A stretch of 64,000 nucleotides of DNA from Angiostrongylus vasorum (taxonomy: Eukaryota > Nematoda > Chromadorea > Rhabditida > Metastrongylidae). Shown in pieces: positions 1 through 12,296 of the stretch. The stretch lies in assembly GCA_018806985.1 (NCBI GenBank), contig JADANN010000032.1:2563501-2627500 (forward strand). Reading direction: 5' to 3'. The position numbers and the translations under genes were made by a program. The notes below the pieces were generated by a model. It was not told where the DNA came from. It made no database searches and was given only the letters and a program-made list of their open reading frames with translations. How positions within the stretch are numbered: position 1 is the stretch's first letter; each line of letters opens with the position of its first letter.

Positions 1-1300
1 ACAACAAAATTTTACAGCAATCCCGTATAAGCTTATCACTAAGCCGAGATATTGATTTCCCTAGAAAGTTGTGTTTTAGAAAAGGATAAAAAAACTGGGC
101 TAGTTAAACATCTGCCATGCTTTCGTGATGGATGTAACAACTAAAGTCGTTTGTACTTAGTAGATAGAAAATATTCGTCTTTAGGGTTTTTTTTCTTAAA
201 TTGGCTTCTATGTAGTGTCAAATGTCCGTAGTTAAAATTGGTTCTATGAATCATTCATGTATTGAGTTTAGCGTCTTTACCATATCCGTAACTGTGGCTG
301 TCACCGACCGCTGACCATTGTGTCAAACAAAGATGTTAGCTTTTGAGACGGCTAATGTTTTACAACGGTACATAAGATGTTGGTAGAGCGCGATTTTTTG
401 AAAGGCTTCCAATCTCGGGTGTTCGATTTTTTTGCGATGAAGGGGCGGAAGAATGACATTCACACTGCTTAGTCCTTTCGCTCGGACGGTGCTTCCCGAA
501 CCGAAAGCTCAGAAGTTCGTCCGTTTTTTGCTTTCGCTTCTTTCGAATTTCGCCTTGGGATAGTGATCATTGTGAATGATCATGGCTTCTTTCTTTATAA
601 AAGACTAGTTTCTTTTGTACCTTTAACGCTAAAGAAGCATTTATTGATAAGCTTAAATGACACTGTTGAAAGGTCTTGATTGTTTGGTTGTAGCTGACGA
701 CATATTGCCAGTGCTATCGCCTTCATATGCAATGTTGAGGTTTCCAGAGTAGTGATTTGGTGCTCCTCGGAGTTGCGTCGAGATTAATACGGTGAACGCT
801 TGACTGCATTCGTTGAAGCTCTAAATACTAGAGGGATTATTTTTATTAAGACAATTATCGTTTGAAGTTATATTGTCTCTTTGCGAATGATCAGTAGAGA
901 TTTACTAGTGATTGCCATCTGCTCTTCTTTTACAATGTTCGTTCTTTTCAATCTTTTTTTACCTCTTCCTTCTTTCTGTTCTTTTTCTAATGAGGTTTCC
1001 AATAATGATGCTGATTGTTAAACTGCGATCTACAGCGGGATATTTTTGCATTATTATGGTCTCCCAGGATAAGAATGAGTCCTACGTTTCCATCCAAAAG
1101 ACCAGCTAGGATTATACCTGTGCCGAGATTTGCTGTAATTCTGTTAACAACATAACCACTTGAGTGTTAAGTGGTGAGACGCATAAGTTTTTTCAGTGCA
1201 GATATTCCAACCGATAGCGAAGGACAATGGATGCAACACAACGAAACGCCTTGACGAAGTCCTGCCCCTCGCCTCCCTCCCTCCCCTCCCTCCATCATGT
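1..1300. other. No gene recognised
   Basis: AT-rich sequence with scattered stops in all frames. I see no conserved protein segment, RNA gene or clear repeat copy. It may be upstream intergenic DNA, or part of a long intron if the missing shared unc-49 exons lie to the left of the window. Confidence 0.4.
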
Positions 1301-1309
1301 AAAAACGGG

Positions 1310-1440
1310 TCGTCTAAGGTGGCTGAATGCATATTTGGCCATAAAGTCAGTGCTGTTATCCTCTGAAGTGGGATCGAATCAGTGACCACCTTTTTATTGC
1401 CAGGTAGTACTAACCACTGCACTACACGAGCCAAATGGGA
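1310..1440 (-). repeat. tRNA-derived SINE fragment (SINE1-like)
   Basis: On the minus strand the segment starts with a tRNA-like head: a box-A-like TAGTGCAGTGG, then a box-B-like GATTCGATCCC. It runs into the GCATTCAGCCACCT body element found in the SINE1 copies at 13.5, 22.8 and 54.6 kb. The middle of the body is missing. Confidence 0.5.
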
Positions 1441-1789
1441 CCAGTCTAAGTATGAATGTTGTGTTTTGTCAATTATATGTATAAGTTATAAATTGGAGGA
1501 CCTCTACCTAGATTTTTTCACTAAAACAGGCATTAATCAGCATGAGCACAATGGCGGTGATGGGTTGCAGCTTGAAAGTTTAATGCAGGCTCAAATCATT
1601 TAGGGACCCCAGCATCGTGCTAGATATTCGTCATCAAAGCTACTGGTGTTATATTTTTTTGTGTTCTAACTGCAATACTTCTATACTTAGATACATGAAC
1701 CATACCTTCGGAGTGTGGTGCATTTCGATTGCTTTCATTCTTCAGCACCCACCATCAATGGAAAGCAATCTATTTCTTGTTGGATTGTT

Positions 1790-2215
1790 AAGGTAGCGCG
1801 AGGTTGGAAACGTTGTTCATTCAGCGTTCGGTATCGACGCTTTCGTCTTCATCAGAGCCGATGATCCGAGTGGATGGTAGACAAAGATGACTGCTGTAGG
1901 ATGGATTATCCGTTGAAAAACAAATTGTTTTCATCGGATGGTCATCATCGACAACAACCGTCTTGTATAAAGAGTGCTGGCGGGTGAGGTTGCGTCATTC
2001 GAGCGTTGCTTCACTGAAAAAGATCGAACTCGACACGACGACCAAGACACCTTATCGAAAAAGGCGAACAATTTTGAACCATCGTAATTATCTCTTCAGT
2101 TCGTATGCCATCAAATCCGGGCATTTTCTGATTCACTTGAAGTCTCTTATTTTTTCCCTTTTTTTTTCATTTTTGCAGCATCTTTGCTGGACTGATGATC
2201 CTTGAAAATATGCTG
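1790..2215 (-). repeat. Penelope-related terminal repeat with hammerhead-like motif
   Basis: Shares stretches with the inverted element at 45140-45475, including GTATAAA near the middle, a TCGAGCG segment and a segment about Lys/Asp-rich codons. Minus strand 1820-1859 contains GGCTCTGATGA, a stem able to pair GACG with CGTC, then GATAC where a hammerhead ribozyme would have GAAAC. The match to CTGATGA is exact but the catalytic GAAA is mutated. Confidence 0.45.
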
Positions 2216-2275
2216 CGCTTGCGAGAAAAAGTTTTTCCACAACAATTCTTCATGAATTCCTTTTATGTTCCACTC

Positions 2276-2560
2276 TAGACACCTTCCTACTTATCATGAC
2301 TTAATAGGTATGGTGTCCCTAATAACAAGTTGAAAGGAACGTTTTATTGCACCACTAAGATGTACCTCTTTTCTGGAATTCCGAAAAGCAATTGGGAATG
2401 TTTTATACTGGCATATTTCCTACTCATCATGACTTAGTAGACATGGTTTCTCCAATAACAAGTTGATAGGAACGGTTCATTGCACCACTACAATGCAGTC
2501 ACTTTCTTCTTTCGCATTTCAAAAGGCTCCTGGGCATGTTATATTCTGGCATGTTTTGCA
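2276..2560 (+). repeat. Diverged tandem duplication, about 130-bp unit x2
   Basis: Two consecutive copies share CTACTTATCATGACTTA / CTACTCATCATGACTTA, then AATAACAAGTTGA, GGAACG and ATTGCACCACTA in the same order and spacing. Each ends with a segment resembling GGGAATGTTTTATACTGGCAT. Divergence is substantial, so the duplication is old. Confidence 0.75.
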
Positions 2561-2579
2561 ATATTTCGAAACCTTCCCA

Positions 2580-3840
2580 CTGAGTGTATAGGAGGCACGA
2601 GTTAGTCGAGATCAGTTACGAGAAAAAAAATGAATAAATGCTGAAGTCGATTAATTACCCACGGCAACTACTCACTTAGCAACAGCAGTAGCGTCGTTAC
2701 CGCTGCCATCATGTGTTAGACGACGACGCCTTTCAAATATTCATCGTGTATCCCTTCTTCTGACACTTTTCCAACAGCAAGATGAAGTTCGCGACTTGCA
2801 GAGTCCGGAACTAGAGGTTCTTTTACTGACTGTCATCTTTTATATTGACTTGTTTGAGTTATTTTAGCAAACGTTGGCCTTAAAATTGGGTAACGAATCT
2901 TTTATATAGTCAACGTCTATTTTATCTGACCATTATTTCTTTATCTGTGGTGTTTTTTTCTTCTAAAAAATTCCCAAGCCTTGTGCTGTTCTAGTGGGGT
3001 TGTCCATACCCCCGCACAAACTGATTCCTTATGACACTTGTCCTTCGTTTATCCTTAAGACGCATCAAGTCTTTTTGTCTATTTGATTGCTGTTTTGACT
3101 CATGCGTCAGCATCGTAGTCATTGGTCTTTAGCTTAAGTCCGAACTTCGGATTCTTGCTTCCCGTCTCATAGTGTCAGTAGGGACAGTCGCCAACGCTGA
3201 ATGATCGTTAACCAACTTAAGTAGTGCAAGGAGCGTATCAGGGCTAAAAGAATCACCACAAAAGATCTTGGTATGCGAAGCAAGAAAGGCATTCACACCT
3301 TCGGTGATAGGCATCTACAGACCTAGTCGACGATCTTTTCAAACGGGTTAAAGTGGAACATAGGCCTATCTTCTCTGGATACTTCAATGCGTTCCGTCAT
3401 CTCATGGATATGGTCAGAAGGAAGGAACTTCGACAGATTAGTGGAAAGTTGCCAGCATAGTGTACGACTAGTTTTCTATCGTAGCCACTCGGCACTCACG
3501 GGTTTCCGTTTTACTTTTCAATCCGGTAAGTAACAGTTAAAGGTCAAACCAACCTTTTAGTTGGAACTTTAGGTTTTTCAGATGGTCGCGTCCTACTTAT
3601 GTCGCCTTCTATCCGGTTCTTCACGAATGGAACAGCATTCCGGATTTCAGAAAAAAGAGAGCTGCTGGCAGGCCATACCTGGCCATGACATAGAGAGAAA
3701 TGAACACCTTGCTGAAGTTATTGAAGCGCAAGTCATAGATGACTTTCCTCATTAGCCTTCTGGAAGCAGATATTATCCCATCTGGGCGTAAGAGGGCGAT
3801 CGTATTGGTTTTCTAATTGGTACCGGCTGGCATTTCATGC
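2580..3840. other. Unrecognised stretch
   Basis: No gene recognised. The minus strand around 3129-3420 has short open segments in different frames that look like eroded coding DNA, perhaps an old transposable element. I cannot name a family. Confidence 0.3.
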
Positions 3841-3849
3841 AGATGTGCT

Positions 3850-4720
3850 GCTTATTTTCTGCAGCTTTAACTATTACTGCTGCTCTTTTTTAAGATCTTT
3901 TTTACTGCTTCTTTGCAGATATTGCCCACGGCTTGTGCGATTCCATGATGACGTATCAGTTCGAGTCCTTTGGAGACATCTACGTGTTCCTGTCTTCCAA
4001 GCTCTTCGCTTCTTTGGTAATGCCGTGAACCTATTCGATAACGTAGGCATAATTCTTCACGATGTTTCTAGTAATAATGTTTTCCGAGGGATTGACACAC
4101 AAAAGTAAGCAAACCCCAACTCAGTGATGTCCGAAGTTCTGTCCTTTTTTGAGAACAGAACTCCTGGCTAGTGAGATAACGGCCCAATCTCATGTTGGGC
4201 TTTGAGATAAACCGATAAAGGCAAAACTTTTTTATTTACGAGGAGGCCGCCAATTTTTTCATGCTACTCTTCACTGAAAGGCTCCCTCATAGAACGTTCA
4301 GTGGAGGTTCTGGAATTGCCGGTTACATTGGTGATCTTGATCGTAACACAAGCAATAAGCACAAACAAATAACACAAGTACCTCTCATACTGTTCGTTCC
4401 ATTCCAATCCCTGAGTCCAACTGTGAAGTTCATAGGGACGTTCTTCCCAGCCAGGTTTTCTTTGTTTAAGTTGTCAGTGAGAATTTGCAGAAGTTATAGT
4501 CTTGCTTTTCTTTGAACTTCTACAGATTTATGTGCAAGAGCTCTATCTAATCTCCGAAATAACAAGATCTTGAAATATAAGCGAGGATACTGTCAGACCT
4601 GCATTGATCCACATCTTTCGGATCGAAATCGTTTGATTCAGAGTGCTCCATAGAATTGTCTTCCATGTCTTAATTTTTGCAGAGCAGAACATATACTCTT
4701 TCAACCCATTGCTATCACGT
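3850..4720 (-). mobile_element. Decayed RTE-1-type LINE fragment
   Basis: Segments line up in order with the endonuclease-to-linker part of the RTE-1 copy at 14848-18150. Examples are the TCGAG..TTTGGAGAC block near 3970, a GTACTCTTCACTG-like block near 4265, TTCTGGAATTG near 4310, and the GACGTTCTTCC block near 4437. The copy is old, with many indels and no usable ORF. Confidence 0.5.
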
Positions 4721-6780
4721 ATTTTGAAACCTTCTGCAAGTATCCTGGGCCTTATTTGAATGCGGTGGCTTCTCGTCTTCTCCAATTCATCTTATTTCTA
4801 TTGCATCGTATTTGTTAGTATTAATTTGCACTTTGAGATCTCTCAATGGAAGGATCCGAAGCCAAAGCACCTACGTCGTACTTACAGATGGTCGTCATAT
4901 TCTTCCAGATTTTATCATGATAGAATAACCTTTAGATTTTCTCGTCGCTTCCGCATTCATCCAGGCCATATATCGAAAAACTTGTTTTCTTTCAATTTTA
5001 AGATTATGAGGCTGTTTTTTAAAATTGTTTTTAACTACAGATGTCCATGCCATTACTGGCCGTAGAGATAGGGTCTTTTGATAGAAAACTTCACCCTTTC
5101 TCCGAGAAGGCGTGGAGCTTTTCTCTTTAAGGTATGACTCCATCACTTCTCACAGATTCCCTCGAAGCTTGGTTGCAATTTTTGGCTAAATGGACGTTAA
5201 GGCTACGTACATAATTTGGGGTATACCCAATCCCACACACGTGCAATCAAGGATACGTCTACGCACATACAGAAGCTAATTCCCAAGACCAAGTTTCTAT
5301 TAATATCTACATATTTCACTCAAATATAAAATATTTCACTGTTCTCTTGGTGAGCAGATACTAGGTTGTTAACAACAAGATTCATTCAGTACAATACTGA
5401 CAGACATTCCTAACCCATGTAAGACTGTGTACGGCTGGTCTCCACTAAATAAATGGAAGACTTGAAAAGAAAACAAAAGGCTCTGGAGAAAGCGAAACCG
5501 CCTGAAACTTCAGCCAGTATTGAATAAATATTGCACTGAATAAATACTGTTGCTAACAACATTTTGTCTGCTTATCAAGAAAATGAATTATACATAAGGT
5601 GTATTCATTCATGCATGTGTCTACATATATATAGGAGGTTAATCCGGCACAGTAGGAACAAGTCATCCATACCACATATTCGTATGTGGGCCAAAAGCAA
5701 GTACAAGATCTCGTTGGTCCGCCCTGAACGTGCCTTATCCGTCGCCTGAAAATGCATCACATAACCCCACCACTAATCAGCCGGGTGTCCTTCAATTGCT
5801 TGCGGTTTGTTGCTTTTTACAAGCTTTTTGGGTTTTCTGGATTCCAATAAACACCTGTTCGTACATTTCTTGGTCAACTAGCTCAGTATCCTTCAATGAA
5901 GGATCTCAGTGGGCTGCTAGTTCCGAAAGCTTTCAGTCACCTTGGAGTCCTGACAACTATTTACCAGTGCATTCCCAGGTCATCCCGAGGGCTAGCATTC
6001 ATCACCTTTCGTTGATCATAATAAGGTGTGCCACCTGATCATCGGGTTTCTTCCAGCAGGATGGCAAATCTTGGCGTTGTTTTTACTCCTTCTAAATGGA
6101 CCTCTGTATGGAAATTTCTGCCTAATTTTGAGTAACTCTGCTGTAATGCGAACTCACTAATGTGCATCATAGTTCTATACACTCAGAAAGCACTCTTGGT
6201 TACACTCACTCTTTTTGTTTTTCGCCAGCTTTTACAATCTTTTCATTTTCATACTTTCTTTTTATATATGTTATTCGAAAGGTAGAATCGGTCGTCGTTG
6301 GGTATTGTTTAATAATACTGTATTGCAGAAGAAGGCCCTTAAGGTTTTAGCTTAACGTTCTTCAGAAAATCAGCTCAACTGAAAGTTTGAAAGTTTTCTA
6401 CTTAGCATCATTCAATTTTTTTCTCCCTTCACATTCCTGCACAAGCACCTCCTCGTCTGTCCAATCGATTTTCATGTCAATTTTTTCTTTGTCGTCTTCA
6501 AATCATTGATTTGTGATATTAGTAGTCAGCCACCATCATATCGATGAAGCTAGAATCTGATTAATCGGAGCCGAATTTTGTTGTGAAATCTCCCTGAGTG
6601 TTCGAATAGGCCATCGAGTATACTTCAAATTTTTTTTCCAAATTAATTTTTTTCTCTTTTCATCATGACCTCCTCTTTCCTAGCAATTTAGAAATGTTCA
6701 CTGTGTTTTTTCTCTAGAATTTCATCCGCTTTTAGCGATTTTATTGTTTTTCGTTCCTCACTGTTGCCTTCTTTTCAACT
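4721..6780. other. No gene recognised
   Basis: Upstream intergenic (or intronic) DNA with short AT-rich ORFs only. A segment near 5940-6000 weakly resembles the R3 repeat (CCTTGGAGTCC). Nothing else could be assigned. Confidence 0.35.
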
Positions 6781-7286
6781 GAAAAATAAGCAAACCTAAG
6801 CGTCTCTTTTCCCGCGCCGCGAAGTTGGCGGGCATTCAAATTCATACTTCTGGCTGCTTAGCGTATTTTCTTAAGAATAATGTCATCTTTCTATCCTTTC
6901 TAGTGATGTTTTTTGTTCGGAATTCTCGTCGATCGTATTCATTTCGGTCCTAACACTTTTCTCGGAAATCGATCGGGTTTAGAGAGAGGCTTTCGTCGTC
7001 GTCGGCCCACAACTCGGCCACGCCCACACCTGCCGACCGCCAACAGTTGGTGGCAGTGTTGCGCCAACGAACTCTCGTCGACGTCAACGACAACGACTGC
7101 TTTTGCTGTTGCTCCGATCGTCGTCGTCATCGTCGTCTGTCACGCTAGTCCGACTCACTCCGTCTGTCACTGTTCGATTACGGTATACATTACGGTATAT
7201 ATTACTGTGGAGCACGTCTGGAACGCGCCACTCCAGCATGATCGCCTAATCCACTATTGGCCGCGCACTCAACCCATACTGTAATC
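6781..7286 (+). promoter_or_regulatory. Probable promoter/5' leader of the unc-49 A-type ORF
   Basis: The base composition changes before the receptor ORF. A CpG-rich spot (CCCGCGCCGCGAAG) lies at about 6810, and a GC-rich, TCGTCG-rich tract at 6985-7140. The first in-frame ATG of the receptor is at 7287 and is followed at once by a signal peptide. No TATA box or spliced-leader acceptor can be assigned with confidence. Open frames here are low-complexity and were not called as genes. Confidence 0.35.
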
Positions 7287-8756
7287 ATGCGGATATACAG
7301 TTTTCTTGTCCTTGTCACTGGAATCACTGTGGCAGAAGTGGAAGATGAAGATATAGTCATCGATACGACACAGTTATCACATGTTCTGGATAGGTTGACG
7401 AATAAAACGGTATACGATAAGCGGCTGCGACCACGATACGGTGACAAACCGGTTGACGTAGGTATTACCATCCATGTGTCGTCGATCAGTGCCGTTTCAG
7501 AGGTGGATATGGATTTCACGCTAGATTTCTACATGCGACAAACATGGCAAGATCCACGATTGGCGTTTGGAACGCTTGATCTTGGCATGTCAAAGCAGAT
7601 CTCTTCATTAACGGTTGGGGTTGATTATTTGGATCGATTATGGAAGCCAGACACATTTTTTCCAAACGAAAAAAAGTCATTCTTTCATCTCGCCACCACT
7701 CATAATTCATTTCTACGAATTGACGGTGACGGTACGGTATTCACCAGTCAACGGCTGACAGTCACCGCTACCTGCCCAATGAAGCTTCAGTTATTTCCGA
7801 TGGACTCACAACGATGTAAATTGGAAATAGAAAGCTACGGCTACAGTATCCTGGACATAAACTATGTGTTCGCATCAGAGAAGTCGGTGACCAGATCTGA
7901 ATTCGAGCTGCCACAATTCGTACTTGTGGACGTGAAGATCAGCAACAAAACTGAGAAGCTCAGTTCAGGTGAATATTCGCGCCTGGTTAGCTATTTCTTG
8001 TTCAAACGCAATATCGGCTTCTATATCATTCAAATTTACCTGCCATCTGTTCTTATCGTCGTGATTTCATGGGTTTCGTTTTGGTTGAGTCGCGATGCTA
8101 CACCGGCACGAGTGGCACTGGGAGTGACGACTGTGCTGACAATGACCACGTTGATGACAACCACTAATTCGGCCATGCCAAAGGTCTCCTATGTAAAGAG
8201 CATCGACATATTTCTAGGTGTTTGTTTTATGATGGTTTTCTGTTCGTTACTTGAGTACGCTGCTGTTGGTTACATTAACAAGAGAATGAAATTGAATGAG
8301 AAGAACAAAAAGCAGAGAAAGACGCCAAGGGTGGCCGTCTTACCTACGGAAATTTCTTCGACGAAACGAACGGCGTCGACACCTGCATATTTCAATCGTG
8401 GCTATCGACCGTTCTACTCGTCCACGGACACCAAGTCGAATCTTTATATTCCGGAAGACCAATGCCATCCTGCGATCACGTTACAGGAGGTCGAAAGCAG
8501 TGCTTATTGTCAGCTTCCAACGACAGATGATGCTGCCAAAGATGACCGAAAAGTGAGTCGTACATCCGCTCTGTCGACACTTATGATGTTGAAGCCGATC
8601 CAAAGATGGCCAGCGTGGAACATTCTTCGGCCGTCAAACATCGACAAATATTCGCGATGGACATTTCCGACGATCTTTGTGCTGTTCAACGTCGGCTATT
8701 GGAGTTACTTCCTCAGAATCAGTCATCATGATGCTGTGCTCAACACCGATTTCTGA
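7287..8756 (+). CDS. unc-49: UNC-49-type GABA-A receptor subunit, A-type, intronless
   Basis: A GABA-gated chloride channel subunit of 489 residues in one exon. It should sit in the postsynaptic muscle membrane as part of a pentamer. The chosen ATG (7287) starts a signal peptide (residues 1-16); the longer frame from 7257 begins with TTG. The extracellular domain has loop D (DFTLDFYMRQTW), loop A (WKPDTFF), a 13-residue Cys-loop (Cys163-Cys177) and loop B (ESYGY). M1 is about 243-264. M2 has the anion-selective PAR at 273-275, with 2' Ala277 and 6' Thr281. M3 is about 306-328 and M4 about 459-478, with a ~125-residue basic cytoplasmic loop between them. Residues up to about 181 match, from memory, the shared N-terminus of C. 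elegans UNC-49; the rest is an A-type cassette. It has no intron at any position where cassettes B and C do, and no splice donor after loop B. It may be a retro-derived, intron-less form. Confidence 0.9.
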   Translation: MRIYSFLVLVTGITVAEVEDEDIVIDTTQLSHVLDRLTNKTVYDKRLRPRYGDKPVDVGITIHVSSISAVSEVDMDFTLDFYMRQTWQDPRLAFGTLDLGMSKQISSLTVGVDYLDRLWKPDTFFPNEKKSFFHLATTHNSFLRIDGDGTVFTSQRLTVTATCPMKLQLFPMDSQRCKLEIESYGYSILDINYVFASEKSVTRSEFELPQFVLVDVKISNKTEKLSSGEYSRLVSYFLFKRNIGFYIIQIYLPSVLIVVISWVSFWLSRDATPARVALGVTTVLTMTTLMTTTNSAMPKVSYVKSIDIFLGVCFMMVFCSLLEYAAVGYINKRMKLNEKNKKQRKTPRVAVLPTEISSTKRTASTPAYFNRGYRPFYSSTDTKSNLYIPEDQCHPAITLQEVESSAYCQLPTTDDAAKDDRKVSRTSALSTLMMLKPIQRWPAWNILRPSNIDKYSRWTFPTIFVLFNVGYWSYFLRISHHDAVLNTDF

Positions 8757-8761
8757 CCTTA

Positions 8762-8767
8762 ATAAAC
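8762..8767 (+). terminator. Polyadenylation signal AATAAA
   Basis: A canonical AATAAA starts six bases after the TGA stop of the A-type ORF. If used, the 3' UTR would be only about 20-30 nt and transcription of the ORF could end before cassette B. Confidence 0.6.
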
Positions 8768-8812
8768 TCTAAGGAGAATTACTACCAGTGTTTTTGTGAT
8801 CGTGAATGTTGA

Positions 8813-8875
8813 CGTACAGATACACATACATACACACGCACATACACACACACATACACATACACATATACGCAC
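8813..8875. repeat. CA/CATA-rich microsatellite
   Basis: Imperfect (ACACAT)n/(CA)n tract between the A-type ORF and the first exon of cassette B. Confidence 0.8.
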
Positions 8876-9195
8876 AGAATTTGCACGCGTTTATCCAACT
8901 GCTGCGGTAATACCTCTCATCTTCCAGTACCGTTTCAACCTAATGGACTTGGTGTAACTAACTTGAAATTGAGTTTTCTCTATAGAAATAAACTCTTACT
9001 GTAATAGGTAATAAGTTTCCATCTAACAAGGTACGAGTTTTCTCTCTACGGTTTTGACCTAAGTTCTTTTTCACGAAATTTTATCGCACGACACTTTTGT
9101 CATCCCACGAAGGAAAAAACAACAAGACAGGGAAAATATGCTAAAGTTATTCATCTAAATTTCACAGAATGTTGTTGAACTTAGGCAGAATTTAG

Positions 9196-12100
9196 ATGGC
9201 TACACAACGGCCGATATCGACTATTTTTGGGGTCGACATAGGACCGACACGCGTCAAGGTGCTGTGGCATTCGATAAGTTCATGCTGCCACAATTCAAAC
9301 AGACCGGTTATAATGTGAATATCACGAAAGCAGTCACATCATCAGGTAAGTAACAACGTCAGCTTTGCTTTATTACTTCGATGTTCGAGTTCGGCTATGA
9401 CAAAGACAATCTTTTTGGTTTTGTGAATCCTCTCTTCAAAGTGGAGATCTACTACATATCGCGATTACCGTAGTCGAAAAAATCAGTGATGGATGTGAAT
9501 GCACTTGATAGAAGAACTTCTCTTCGGTGATTCGTCGATAAATATTAGTCTGGTACCTTAGTGCTACTGAGGTTCCACTAACGTCTGTCCGTAGTGTATG
9601 AAAGCGTAGAACAATAGTTGAACCAGAGCGTACCATTCGAATCGAGAGTACTAGTTTGCCCATCGTTCATATTTTAGTGCCCATATAGTTTCCCTTAAAA
9701 AGAATGGATACCAACGTGACATGATCGAGAAGATGAGCAATATTTTTTCAACCATTTCTTCAACCAATTTGTTTTTTTTCCTCGCAGCGTCATAAACAAT
9801 CCTCCCAAACAATCTGGTTACCAATTTACATATTCCTGAGCAATGGGTTGCCTGGGACACGCGATCGAACTCCCGACAGCGTTTGTATTGCAGAGAACAT
9901 ATAACTGCTGCGCTAAACGGAACTTGTATCGTGTCCGTCTCAACGCTATATGACGACCGACGAACATTTAGCAAATCTCTTACTTACTTACTTCGATACT
10001 AAGATGGCCCGTTTTCACTGGTTTTGCGAGCTCCAGCAACAATCTCCATTTCTGCGGAGCTTTGCTGGTTTAGCTATTACAGTTACCCTGGGGTCTCGAG
10101 CCCACCTTGGCCAAGGTCTTCCCCAGTTCGTCACTACCGTAGAGCAGTCGCCGCCCAGTGGATCAGAGGGGTGATTTGCCACCATGCGACTAGTTTGATA
10201 CTAGGACGGTGGTGGATCCTGGTACTGGTTTACTCTTACCTGAACTTCCTAATGAAAACACCGGGCTCCTCAGCTTGAGGTCCTTGGTCAAGTGCTTTGC
10301 TTAGACTTAGCAAACTATCTTCCCGCATTAAAGTCACCTAGTTACCGCGCTCAATTCTGGATTTGGGATTTTTTCAAACCTTGGGTAGAATAGTTAATGC
10401 TTTTTGACGAATGTTCATCTTTGCAGGCGAATATGTTCGGTTATATTTTGAAGTTCTTCTTGTCAGAAATATGGGTTTCTATTCGATGAATATTGTCATT
10501 CCATCTATGCTCATTGTCACTATTTCATGGGTAAGTACTCTTTTGACATAAAACATTGATGCTTGATAGAATAGACCTACTCGTAGAGAAACTTTCGACT
10601 GGTATACAATTTCGCTCACATGAATGTCTCTCCCCATTCACATAGTAGCGGCTATTTCTAGTTAAGCTTAAGCATAAAATGTTTTTTAACCACTTAACCA
10701 CCATTTTAAACCCAAGCTGGTTGTTTTCGTTAACTTATAAGGAAGACAGAGGCATAGTTCACAGAAATCCGTAATAATTATAGGTATCATTTTGGTTGAA
10801 TCGAGAAGCTTCACCGGCACGTGTTGGTCTCGGTGTCACTACTGTACTTACCATGACCACACTTATCACGACCACCAATGTAAGCGACTTTACAAAAAAA
10901 AACAAAAATATTAGGAGGAAAACAAAGTAGAAACAAAATAAAGGCAGAAGACTACTCTTTTTACAGAATTCGATGCCAAAAGTCAGCTACATTAAGGGAT
11001 TGGATGTCTTTCTGAATTTTTGGTGAGCAGTCAGATTATATGTTAACAAAAAGCTGTTGTTTTCAATTACGATGACAGGTCTAGTTACGACGATCGTCAA
11101 TGCTAACGGTCACGTATACTAGGAGCTGTTCCACTAATCTTGGTCATAGAAGCGGGTTCGGTTCAATTGGATTGAGAGAAATTGTGGTCAAAAAATATGA
11201 TGAACAGACGAAACTGTTTAATTTCACACATCCAGAGAAAAAGTTCTATTATTTCCAAATAAAGGGTGGGGTCGGTGTACATACCAGCTATTTAAACGTT
11301 CTCTTAACATCGCATAGCTCGGCTATTGAAAACGTGGACGAGTTGAACGAGTTTTCCTAACTTCTTCACCTTTGCAGTTTCGTCATGGTATTTGCGTCTT
11401 TGGTCGAATATGCTGTCGTTTCCTATATGAATAAGCGAATTGCTTTGCGTCGAGAGAAACGACGACGTCAAGCTGAACAACAACAGCGCACTGAGATGCC
11501 GATGTTCAGTAACGCGCCATTCCCCAAACCGACTAGTAATGTAAGTATACATTCGAAAGACACCTAATGAAATTAAGAATTGCTGCCTACTACAATTCTT
11601 CACATCAGGGTATTGTGCGAAAACAGCCACAAAGATGCTGAGATATTTGCAAAAAATCCGGACCGTAGGTGTTTGCAGTGGGAAATGAACGCGTTATTAC
11701 TCTTTCCGGGAGCTAACGTGTTCACCACCACACCACGTGGGTCTTTCGTTTCGCCCGTCTCTCAGCTAGTTCTATCGATCAGTGCCATCAGCAATCAACT
11801 GTCAACGGAATTGATCTGGGGTGCCCAAATCGGCAATGAACCCTGTTAAGCTGAGGGTATAGTCGAAATCACAATGTTAATTTTTTATTTACTACCTACT
11901 AATGGAAAAGTTAGCGCGTTCGTTCCCCCACCGCAGACACCTGCGGTCCGGAGTTTTGCAAATATCTCAGCATCATTGTGGTTGTATCTTTGAAATATTT
12001 TTTTTTCCTTATCAGAGAAGAGTCGTTAGATAGAAAATGACGAAAACTGGTCTTTCTGGTAATTTTTTTTCTTATTGAACGAATTCAGATAGCTTTAAAA

Positions 12101-12256
12101 GTGTAAACGAACAAGTAAATGACTGTGAAGACTCATATGTAGGTGCGTGTACTGCCATTTTTACTGCAGAAAGCTTTGCCAGTGGCAGTGACTAAAGTGG
12201 TGCTGGCCTACGTCTTCTTCGCTCATGATCGAAGCTAATCAACATGAACAATGATG

Positions 12257-12296
<40 letters not shown>

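Noticed and set aside
2180..2215. Extra hammerhead core (CTGATGATCCTTGAAAA)
   Set aside because: Stem II cannot form between the two conserved parts and the flanks do not pair.
6913..7284. 123-codon ORF upstream of the receptor
   Set aside because: Low-complexity Thr/Ser-rich translation of TCGTCG/CAACGA tracts in the presumed leader, with overlapping frames also open. No homology seen.
7815..7820. GAT|GTAAAT in the A-type ORF as the shared donor for B and C
   Set aside because: The phase fits, but splicing here would delete the second Cys of the Cys-loop and the LEIES segment, giving a non-functional receptor.
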